Of a DNA stretch of 64,000 nucleotides, positions 37,671-47,200 are shown one piece after another. Each line of letters opens with the position of its first letter. The stretch's first letter is position 1. This DNA comes from Phycisphaerales bacterium (GTDB lineage Bacteria; Planctomycetota; Phycisphaerae; UBA1845), in the NCBI GenBank assembly GCA_020639115.1, contig JACKHG010000009.1:62001-126000 (forward strand). The letters are read 5' to 3'. The notes under the pieces are model-generated. The model ran no database searches, was not told the DNA's origin, and saw only the letters and a list, made by a program, of their open reading frames with translations. The position numbers and the translations under genes were made by a program.

Positions 37671-39336
37671 TTGAGGTTGATCACGAGCATGTGCTGACGT
37701 TCTTGCCGTTCGCGTTTGAATGTGGCCTGTCGAGATGGATCAGCGCGAGTATCCTGCAGACGATGAGTCTCGATTGGGATCCTGGCGGCGACCTTTGTTC
37801 AAGAACGTGCGGTCGAGTCCCCGGTCGAGTTTCGTTGGGCCTGTAGAGCGGTAGTAGGAGCGGCCCGCGTCGCCGATTTTTGCCCGGCCTTCGGGTCCCA
37901 CGCCGGGTTCTGCTTCTTTGTTTGAAGTCCCGGGGAATTCTGCCTGTTTCCGTGTAGAAGATGTACCGGCAACATCTTCGAACGCAGGCAGCGCTCGCCA
38001 AAGTCCTTGTATTCACCAAGCAGCGGTTTATCCAGCTTAGCGTATGCAAAAGTACCGCCAAGCCCTTCCGCGAAGCTGAGTCGTTTTCCCTGGCCTCGTT
38101 TTATGTAGTCGTAGCCAGCGACGACACGCCGAACATGCCCGCGGCCGGGTCTTCGCACAGATTTAGGTGTCGTGGCATTGTCCTTTGTGTCGTAATGGCT
38201 GTTGAACTCAATATGAACTTTCGCTGTTCTTCTTCTTTTTCTTTAGCGTTCATAGGAGAATGTGCATGGCCTGCTGTTCCAGTGCTCAGCGTAACTATCG
38301 AGCAATGATATTCCGCTCACTTCATCCAGAGAATTTGCTCAATGAGGGCGACCGGTTTGGGCGTAACTGGAGCATCGGTTCCTCCAAGAATTCAGCGAAC
38401 TTCTTTCTTTGCGTCTTGCGTGACCCACTTCCTTGTATGTCCAGATGGTCTCGGGAACCAGTCCTGACTTCCAGAGAAATCGCTTGAGTGCAGGCATTCC
38501 ATTTCTGTCTTCGCCCCACCAAATACGATCGTCTGAATCGAGTTCCCAGAAGTCGTCCTCCGAAACGGTCCAGTATCGCTCTCCGGAGGGCCATCAATGA
38601 CACGGCCACCCGGACACTCAATCGAATAAGTGCCCTTTGCTGTAGTTCCAGGCCAGGTCGCTCTGGCTTCCATGGACCGCGCGATCGTTGTTGTCGGGGT
38701 TCTCGTGAAGCGAGCATTTGCCTCTTCGGTTCTTGGCAACAACCGGCGATTCCATCCGCCTTTATTCTTCGCATAAACAACAACGTAGTCGTGGTTTTCG
38801 GAAAGGTACTTTGCAGAACTCTTCGGAGAGTAGACCTTTTCCCATAACGGTGAAGCACAGCCCTGTTTTCCAAAGATCTCATCAAGTAGCGCGCGGAGAT
38901 TCTGTACTTCGTTATCATCGATGCTGATCCAAATGGAGCCATTCTCGCTGAGCAATTCCCGCAGCAACATCAGTCGCGGGTACATCATGCAGCACCATTT
39001 GTCGTGGCGGCAGGCGTCCTCGCCCTCCTTGCCGACGGTGTTGCCGATCCACTCCTTGAACTGCGGCTGAGTCAGGTTGTCGTTATAAACCCAACCTTCA
39101 TTGCCGGTGTTGTAAGGCGGATCGATGTACACGCATTTTATTTTTCCAGCATGCGTGGGCAGGAGGGCCTTGAGCGCCAGCAGGTTGTCGCCCTCAATGA
39201 TCAGATTGCCGTCCAGCGAGGGCGCCTGGCCCTTCGCCAGACACGAGAGCTTCGCGTCGAACTCCAGGACGTGGTGCGGAACGGTGTGGTGGTAGTTCTC
39301 GACCGCCGACTTGCCTTTGAAGTGCAGCGTAGGCAT
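37667..39336 (-). CDS. mod: Type III DNA methyltransferase, Mod subunit (frameshifted)
   Basis: About 555 codons. The N-terminal part is intact: MPTLHFKGKSAVENYHHTVP, IEGDNLLALKALLP, CVYIDPPYNTGNEGWVYND (DPPY catalytic motif IV of adenine-N6 methylases) and YPRLMLLRELLSENGSIWIS. From about 38800 toward the end, frames break, but an AGSGTAGHA-like SAM motif, VVAGYDYIK, GGTFAYAKLDKPLLGEYKDF and the terminal VLVINLK are recoverable, matching known Mod C-termini. Motif order DPPY before FxGxG marks a beta-class enzyme. Mod specifies and methylates the target site on one strand. Confidence 0.83.
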
Positions 39337-39989
39337 ACCCTGGCTCCCGGACGAGCGGACAATCAGTGGACCGCGTTCGGGCGCCGCAGCGGGTGCATCC
39401 GCGCCGTGTCGCCGCAGCGCGTATCATACCGCTACGGGTGCGATCCGAACAACCCCGCGAAAGCCCGAGGGGCGATGGGCAGGTTTATAGCAGACGCCGG
39501 CACACGTGGCCAGATTTGCGCAGCCTGCTACACGCAGAGGAACTGGGCAACCGCTGATACCCGTCCTGCCGGAGGAATGTGATTTTTCAAGTTCTCACAG
39601 GTGGAGAGAGAGCGAAACCAAAAGCCTGAGGGTCATTTCTCCAGAAGGGAAGATGAGACGTCGCGCCAGCCGTGCCGTTCGTCGAGTTTCCGAGAACTCC
39701 CGAGCGACGGACCTCACGTCCGGACCGCCCCTGACGCGCCCGCCTCGGCTGCAAGCTGACCGCCGAAAACTCGCGGATTCTTTTTCAAAACCCGCGCCAA
39801 CTGGCGACGCCTGTCAAGTAGTGGGCGGTAGTCAAGACCGGGCGCCTGGCCAACGCACAGCCCCCGCCAACTGAAAGGAACGACTGATGCAGACGCCAGG
39901 AACAGAACAGCGATCAGAGCAAGGTGAGCAGGCGACCCGCGACGTGAAAGCCACCCACGGAACCACCCAGACCCAACTCACCCTGCCCC

Positions 39990-40579
39990 GTCCGTCGCTG
40001 CGTCGCTCGTCGTTTCGTCGTTCTGTCCTCCCCGAATTCGTCACTCGTCATTCGTCATTCGTCATTCCTGTCCTCGTGTCATCGTGCTCGTCCCCCGGCA
40101 CAGCCACCACCGTTATCCCAACCAACCCGTCGGCGTTCTCTGCGTCCTCTCGCGCCTCCGGTGAAACCCGCAAAATTGTTTCAAAGCCGTTTGCCAGTGC
40201 CACTGCAACCGCGGCACGCCAACGCGGTTCACCCGCGCCACGATTCAGAATCGAGGATCACCATGCATAAAGCGCTACTGTCAAACGGCTTTGGAGCCAC
40301 TCAGAAACCCACGAAAATCCGCCAGTCCCCAGCCACATGCGACAACCAATACGTCCAAGACCGCCCCGCTCCGTTCCCTCTGTTACCTCCTGTAAAAGCC
40401 CCGCCGTTCCCCATCCCCTCCGTCGCTCCCCCCGAATTCATCATTCATCATTCATCGTTCACCGTTCGCGCCTCTGCACCATCCCAGCCCGCGACCGCCG
40501 CCCTCCGTCGCTCCGTCGCTTCGTCGCTGCGTCGCTCCCCCCGAATTCGTCACTCGTCATTCGTCATTCTGAATTCACG
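39990..40579. repeat. Three copies of a GTCGCT / TCATTCG simple-sequence block
   Basis: Each copy is a run of CGTCGCT-type units, then CCCCGAATTC, then TCRTCATTC-type units. Copy A is 39990-40068, copy B 40419-40470 (diverged, TCATTCATCATTC) and copy C 40503-40579. The copies share order and direction, so they look like dispersed insertions of one element further shaped by slippage. Confidence 0.65.
40182..40293. repeat. Perfect 12-base inverted repeat pair
   Basis: CAAAGCCGTTTG (40182-40193) and its exact reverse complement CAAACGGCTTTG (40282-40293) flank 88 bases. With one mismatch the arms extend to 17 bases. The structure resembles the ends of a tiny non-autonomous mobile element, or a long RNA hairpin. 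Confidence 0.55.
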
Positions 40580-40670
40580 CTCGGCGAGCGCCGCGTCTCT
40601 GCGTGAGCAATCTACGATATGCTGCGCTCTCAACCCCGGCTGCCGAGAAATCCCAACACCGCCCGCCCCG

Positions 40671-42981
40671 CTACTTTCGCCGGCTGCCCTTGGAACGTTT
40701 GCCGCCGGCTTTGGGTCCGCCGCGCTTCCCGGCGCCGCGACTGCCGGCGCCGCGACTGGCGCCGCGGCCCTTGGGGCCCTTCGACCGGCTCCCCGTCGAG
40801 CGACTGCCTTGCGATCGGCTGCTCCCTGCCACCCTGCTGCCACCGCCGCGCGACGCCTTGGCCTTTACCACCACCGGCGCCGGCGCCCGCGAGGTCAATC
40901 TGCCGCGCGGCGATGTCCACGCCCGCGATCACCACCTGCAGCGTCTGCCTGATCGCGATCCGCTGCCTGCCTGGCTCCGCACCACGCAACCTGGCAATCC
41001 GCATCCACCTCCCACCAGTCGTCGCTCAGCCTGTTGAAACGCAGAGCCCGTCCACCAGGTACCCGGAAGCTGCATCGCACAACCTGAAGTTCGTCACGCC
41101 GGTCACGACGCCCGCGACCTCATCCCCAGCCGCTTCTGCGATCAACCGCAGGGGATCTTCACGACAGCAACCGCGCTCCGCGTCCTCCGCCCGACGCCCA
41201 GCGTGCTGCAGTGCTCGCCCAGGCTTGGTCAACTCCGGCACGCCAGCCACGTTGCCGATGTCCCGCTTCGTCTCAAGCCCCCCGCAGGTAGCGACTGAGC
41301 AACCGTGAATCGTCAGGTCCGGATAGCGCCGGATCGGCGACGTGAAGTGCGCAGTAGTGCTCGCCAGCCGCGCGTAGTGCCCTCCAGCCGCGGCGAGTAC
41401 TCCGCCTGCTCGGAGCCGAACGCAGCACCGCGAGGTCTGCGGCGAAACCGCTGGCTTGCTCACCTTCTTCAAAATCGCCCGTATGCAAAGCGGTCGATCG
41501 TCTTCGGCACGCTCACGCCCATCGCCGCGAGAAACTTCGTCATGACTCACCCGCCGCCGCGTCCGGCCCCGGTGAATCCGCCGCAGATGCGGCATCGCGC
41601 CCGGCGAACAGCCGCGACACCGCCTCGTTCGCCTCGGACCATGAACATCTCGATGATCGTGCGAAAAGTTTCAGTCCGCGGGCTGCGTGTGCCCACCACG
41701 TTGTCCTCTCGCGTCGAAGATCAGGCCCATCTCCGGCAGATCCAGCATCGAGCATGCTGGCGTCAGCCGCCGCTTATGAATCACCCGCGCGAGCCGGTCC
41801 ATTTTTGCAGCAAGGCCACGACCTTCTTGGGCATCCGCCCGCTCCTTGCCTTCCAGCATGGCGGCTCGCCATACGTGAGCCGCTTCGCCGAGTGATGATC
41901 CCGCTGGCGAAGCGCGCTCGCTGCGCGCCAGCCCGGCTTCTTCATAGGTGATGAACGCTCTGGTCAGCCGCGGCTGGCTCTTCCTGCAGGCCGCACACGC
42001 TGCTGCTGAGCACCCGGGCAGCATGGGAATGACGTACTTGGGAAAATACACACTGGTCGAGCGGGCCAGCGCTTCTGCGTCGAGGATGCTCCCGGTCACG
42101 GCGGCGGTCACGTCGGCGATGTGCATTGCCGAGTTCGACGAGCCCATCCCCCACCTTCTCCAGCGAGATCGCGCCGTCGAAGTCGCGGGCGTCGTCGGGA
42201 TCGATGGTGACGATGGTCAGGTCGCGCAGAATCCAGTGCCGCGGCCCGGTCTCGGGTCGTACGCGCTCACCCGCCGGGCCTTCCTCCAGCACGGCGTCCC
42301 GAACGCCCGGGTACTGGTACTGCACGATTGGCGTTTCAGCGTGTCGACCTCCGGCCGGCTGCGTTCGCCGAGCACGCGGACGATCACGCCGGGCGTCCTG
42401 CCCTGCGTCGGGGTAGCGGGAGGATCTCGATGACCACCGGGTCGCCCGCCCGCGCCGACGGCCCTGGATCGTCGACGAACACCGGGTGTGGATGGTGCTG
42501 TCGGGGCGCACGGTGCCGCCCGAAGTCCTTGCACAGCCTGCCGACGAAGTGGTTCTCCACGCGCTTGACCACCTGGGTGATCCGGCCTCGCTGAAGAGCA
42601 TCTGCCGCCGCGCTTCGTCGCGCTTGCTCACCCGGGCGATGACCGTGTCGCCGGTGATCGCACCGCCGTTCTCCCCGGGGGCACGAACAGGTCGTTGCAG
42701 TGCGTCCGGGCTGTTGGGAATCACGAACTGAACCCGCGGGTTGAGGCGAAATCTGCTGATGATCTGCCCGCGCTGCTCAGCAGGGTCAGCGTCTTGCTGC
42801 TGCTCAGCACGAGCCGGCTCGACTTCATCAGCGCCTTGACCGCGTCAGTGAATTCGCCGTACTTCGTCCGCCCCTCCCTGATCCCCAGCGTCTGGGGCTG
42901 GCGCGTAACCTGCTGGGGCCGATAATCCGTGTACTCCCGACGAAGCTGCAGGATCCGCTCGGTATAGTCCTCGGTGGGCAT
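40671..42981 (-). CDS. rnr: Ribonuclease R (RNB family; frameshifted)
   Basis: About 770 codons read on the minus strand through many frameshifts. Recognisable parts in order are an N-terminal region MPTEDYTERILQL with GEFTDAVKALMKSSRLVL, cold-shock-like segments (TGDTVIARVSKRDE), and the RNB core DLTIVTIDPDDARDFDGAIS. Then come STSVYFPKYVIPMLP, MDRLARVIHKRRLTP, DLPEMGLIFD and a Lys/Arg/Gly-rich tail (SKGPKGRGASRGAGSRGAG). RNase R is a 3'-5' exoribonuclease for structured RNA. The catalytic DFDDA reads DFDGA here, which may be another base error. The start is the ATG at 42981. Confidence 0.75.
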
Positions 42982-43370
42982 GCGTGGTTTTTCCAAGAAA
43001 GGGTGATGAGCAATATGTTCGCCGCCCGCGCCGGTCAACAATAAGGATACAGACGCTCGGCGTCCAACGGCAAAGCCGCGTCCACCCCCTGCCAGGCTTC
43101 CGGCGGCGGCGGACCGCCTCAAGAAAACTTTACATCGGCCGCCGGGATACTGGTTGTCCAGATAACCTCCCAGCCCCAAGTCCTGGGCTGCTGCGGAGGT
43201 CGCTTCCGCGGGCTTCCCGCGCGCTTGATCCAAACGTCGCACCGGCCCGGAGGGTCGGTCAACAAGACAACGCGGACCCACACGGAATCGGGCAGAGGCC
43301 CTGGCTGTGTCGGCCTCCGAGCATCAACCGCGCCTGCTCCGGCGGGCTTACATTGTGTGGAGTCTGCATG
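42982..43370. other. Divergent spacer between rnr and an unidentified plus-strand gene
   Basis: No gene is supported. The 5' end of the plus-strand broken gene may extend into it, but frame breaks make a start impossible to place. Confidence 0.3.
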
Positions 43371-44092
43371 ATGCCGTCCACCCTCCCGCTGTCAGACCGC
43401 TACCTGGAAAACCCTGCTCGAAGGCACCGGCAAGTGATGCTGGAACTCGTCAACCAGCAGCTCGAACAGCAGCACGACGCCACGCGTCTCTACTTCTGAC
43501 CTGATCTGGCCCTCGATGACCGAGGTCGAGCGCCCTTCCGCGCCGACTGCATCAACACCGCGACTGAACATCTCGCGACGCGCATCAACCGCAGCATCGC
43601 TGACCAGTTGCAACTGCACGTGCCGCATGCCCACGAACGGTCAGCGCATCACCTGGTGCCGGACGGCGAGCCGGAGGGAACTCGGCGCGTAGATGCGCCG
43701 ACCTCTTCGAGGCCTGCGGCTGGCAGGCAGGACGTTCCCTCGGCGGCGTGCCCAACGACGAGGTCATCATGCACCCGTCGCCACCTGCGCCTGCAGATCC
43801 TGCTCTTCCGTCTTCGGCACCTAACCTGCTGGCGTGCTGCAGGTCCGCCGCGCCTCCCGTCGATTCCCCATCCGCGGCGTCGGCACCAACCCGACCATGA
43901 ACATCCTGATCTCCGGCGGCGTGTTCAACCGCGCCGAGGGCTCCTGAAGCGAAGTTCGCCGACCTCTTCGCCGCCAACGCCGACGAGCGTCATACCGCCG
44001 AGAACGCGACGCGAGGCCCAGGTGATTATCCCCGCGCGCCCAGCCGCGTCGCCGCCGCCGCGCCCGCTCCTCGCGACCGCCTCCGCTAACTG
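43371..44092 (+). pseudogene. Unidentified coding patch, frame broken
   Basis: The plus strand shows protein-like pieces in shifting frames: LPLSDRYLE, VMLELVNQQLEQQ, FRADCINTATEHLATRINRS, IADQLQLHVPHAHERSAHHL, VPDGEPEG and RGVGTNPTMNILISGGVFNR. They follow one another in order with single-base shifts, so this is probably one real gene of about 240 codons or more. I do not recognise the family. It lies in the same error-prone patch as rnr and ends shortly before a strong hairpin. Confidence 0.45.
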
Positions 44093-44140
44093 ACGCCCTC
44101 GCCGGGATCCTGCACCCTGCCGCAGCGATACCGATGAATA

Positions 44141-44174
44141 GGCCGGTGCGGCTCGCCCGGCGACCGCACCGGCC
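44141..44174. terminator. Strong hairpin between convergent genes
   Basis: GGCCGGTGCGG (44141-44151) pairs perfectly with CCGCACCGGCC (44164-44174) around a 12-base loop. It sits between the broken plus-strand gene and the stop of the large minus-strand gene, so it is placed to terminate in both directions, although flanking T-runs are short. Confidence 0.6.
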
Positions 44175-44241
44175 CTTATAATTCCCGACCTTGATGTTCC
44201 AAAATCAACCGGTCGCCGCAGCGGCCCGATCGGGAAATCAG

Positions 44242-47200
44242 CTACGGAGTGTAGAGCACTGTGCCCAGCACGTCCTGCAGATGCGCGAAGTCCTGCAGGT
44301 CGACGTCGTTGTCGTCGTCGCAGTCCGCATCCACGTTCTCCGGACACAGGCCCGCCGGCGCCATCCCCGGCCCGGCGATGCACTGCTCGAACAGTGTAGC
44401 GTCCGCCGGCGAAATCGTCCCGTCGCGATCGAGATCGCCGCAGGTCAGCTCCGCATACGCCGTGAACGAGCCGACCACCTCCAGCGCCCGCGTCGTGCTG
44501 TCCTCGGCGTACACGACCACGTCGTAGTGCCGGAACGGCTCGAAGCGCACGAACTCCAGCGACAGCTCGATGTGGCGGTCGACGCCCGGCGCGATCAGCG
44601 CCTGCCCCGTGACCGGCTCACCCGGCGGCAGGCCGTCGAGACTCAGCGCCGCCCCGTCCGTGTCCATGTCCGCGGGCTCAGCCACGATCGTGTAGTTCAA
44701 CACCGCCGACGAGTCACCCTCGTTGGTCACGTCGAAGCCCACCGACTTCGGACCGCCGATGGGTACACCGATCGGTCCGCCGTGGATGATGATGAAGCAC
44801 CAGCGGTAACTCGAGTAGATGGACCCCTCGCAACCGAACACGTGCCCGGTGTCGAGGTTGTAGACGTTGACGTTGAAACACGCCTCGTAGCCCGGCGGCA
44901 TTCCGGCTGGACGCGCCACCGTGATCGGCGTCGTCACGCAACTGTTGCCCGGCACGTTGACGATGCCGATGAACGGCAGGAACGAGGTCGGCCCCGACCA
45001 ACTGCAGTTGTTGTTGCCGTAGAAGATGTACAGGTAGTTGTGCGCGACCGGGCTGTCGTTGCAGATCGTGAAGTTCACGTTCACGGTGTTCTTGTTGCGG
45101 CACAGGGAGACGCGCCGGGGCAGGATGCACCTGTCCTTGCACTTGCCGCTGCGGCCCGCGCGGTACAGGCCCTGAACCTCCGCCGCGCTCAACGCCCGCC
45201 GGAACAACTCGATCTCGTCCAGATCGCCGGTGTAGAAGATCTGGCCGAACGCCGGGTCGCGCGCTCCGATCCACAGGTCCGACTTGGTCGAAACGCTACC
45301 CATGTGTGCGGTCGGATCGTAGGTCGTGCCCACGCCGTCCACGTACATGATCAAGCCGGCGGGGTTGTTGCGATCCACGGTCACCGCGACGTGGTGCCAG
45401 ATGCCGTCAGCGATCGAGCCCGGCCGGTTCCAATTGGTAAATCCGGCGCCATCGCCGAGCTGGAAGCCGAGCTGGCCGTTGTAGACGTACAGCGACCAGC
45501 CGCGGGTGGGCTGCATGCGCTTGTCGAGCATCACCTCGAGCCCGGAGTCGGTGCGCGTCCGCACCCACGCGTCCAAGCTGAAGTCGCCGGTTCCGAAGTT
45601 GTGCTGCGCGGCGTTGGGCACGCGGATGAAGTCGCCGACGCCGTTGAAGCGCCGGGCGGCGGCCACCATGCCCGGGATCGTTGTCGTGCCGGTGAACGTG
45701 CCGTCGCGATCCCAGACGATCTCCTCGGCGGTGGTCGCAGCCGCCGGCTCGTCCAGCGGGAACCACGCGGTCATCCGCTTGGGCGGAGCGACGCAGTGAT
45801 CGGCACAGCCAATCTCGACGTCACCGATCTCGGTCTTGTCGAGCGTCGTGTACGAGCCGTTCAGATCGACCAGCACGCTGTCGCTCACGGCGCCGCCGGT
45901 GCAGGGCAGGCTCTGCAGCCCGTAAACGGTCAGCGGTGAGAACTGCAGCGCGTCGCCGGTCGCCCAGATGTTGCCCTCGCGATCGTAGTCCACGCCGCCG
46001 GCGGCGTTGCTGCCGGCGAACGCACCGATGCTGAAGGTATAGGTGCTCGGCCACCACGTTCCGCTTACCGCCTGGCGGTATTCCAGTACCCGCGCAGCGT
46101 GCGGATTCGGGTAGTCATCGCTGTACATGCCGCGCTCCGCGACGAGCATGCAGCCCGTCTCACTGAAGCTGATGTCGGCGGGCGGCATCGACGTGATGTA
46201 GGAGTACGACGGATAGCCCGGCAGCGTGATCTCGAGCGACGGCGCGCCAGAGAAGTTGCCGCCGGCCAGCGCGATCGACTGGATCGTGTTCGCGTCGGTC
46301 AGCGACTGGCGCCCGCTGTCCTCCGCCCAGATGCCGTAATAAAGCCGGCCGTTGTAGACCTGCAGGCCCCACGGACGCTCGCCGAGCGGCACGAAACCGG
46401 GCGCGTCGCCCGCCTCCGGCGCGCACGACGCGGAGATGGTCCCGGTCGCGTGATCGAAGGTGCCCAGGCACGCACCGGTGCTGGACAGGCGATAGATGCG
46501 GCCGTCCTCGAAGTTGCTCACGAAGAACTGGTCGTTGGCGCCGTCGTAGCAGATGTTGCCGAGCGCCGGGCCGGTGTTCGGCAGGTTGGCGAACACCGTC
46601 GGATTCCCGGTGGTCGCGTCGATCTTGATGACCGAGCCGGGCGTTGCGCCGGCGAGCGCGCCCACGGCGTCCAGCGCGTACGTGGTCGTCGCGGTGACGT
46701 AGGTATTGCCGCGGCGATCGAGCGCCAGTCCGAACACGGTACCGAGATTGTCGCGCGTCCAGGCCGGGTGGCTGTAGCGCGTGTTGGTCCGCGCGGTCCA
46801 GTTGGCGTTGAGCGGCGCGGTGACCCGGTTCTTGATGTCGATGTTCACCACGACGGGATCGGTGCCCAGGTCGGCGAACTCCGTCGCCACGGCGACCTCG
46901 TCCGTGAACGCCGCGTAGGCCGGATCGTCGTAGGTCGGCGTGCGGTCATCGCAGGTGCCGGTGCAATCGCAGGTATCGTCCTGCGGGCACGGATTCGGAT
47001 CGCAGTCGGTTCCGTCACCGTGGTACATGCCGAAGAGCTGCGTCTCGCACTCGTTTGCGGTCGCGAGCGTGCACTGCCAGTTACCCGCGATGTCCTGGTA
47101 GCAGCAGGCGCCTTCCGGCTGGTTGCGGGGGCAGAGGCCGTCGGTGCAGACCGTGAAGGGCCCCTGGTAGGTGCCACCGAGGCCGTTGGTGCAAACGTCC

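Larger units (their letters stand above)
39337..40670. other. Repeat-rich intergenic region
   Basis: 1.3 kb without a credible gene between mod and rnr. It holds three copies of a simple-sequence block (39990-40068, 40419-40470, 40503-40579) and a 12-base perfect inverted repeat (40182-40193 with 40282-40293). It also holds a short start-like frame at 39887 with an AAAGGA site that runs into the repeats. Base composition (C/T-rich strand, low complexity) differs from flanking genes. Open frames here are serine/arginine-rich and low complexity. Confidence 0.6.

Noticed and set aside
39887..40270. Plus-strand open frame with a ribosome binding site as a gene
   Set aside because: After about 35 codons it runs through simple-sequence repeats giving Ser/Arg-rich low complexity; at most it is a remnant.
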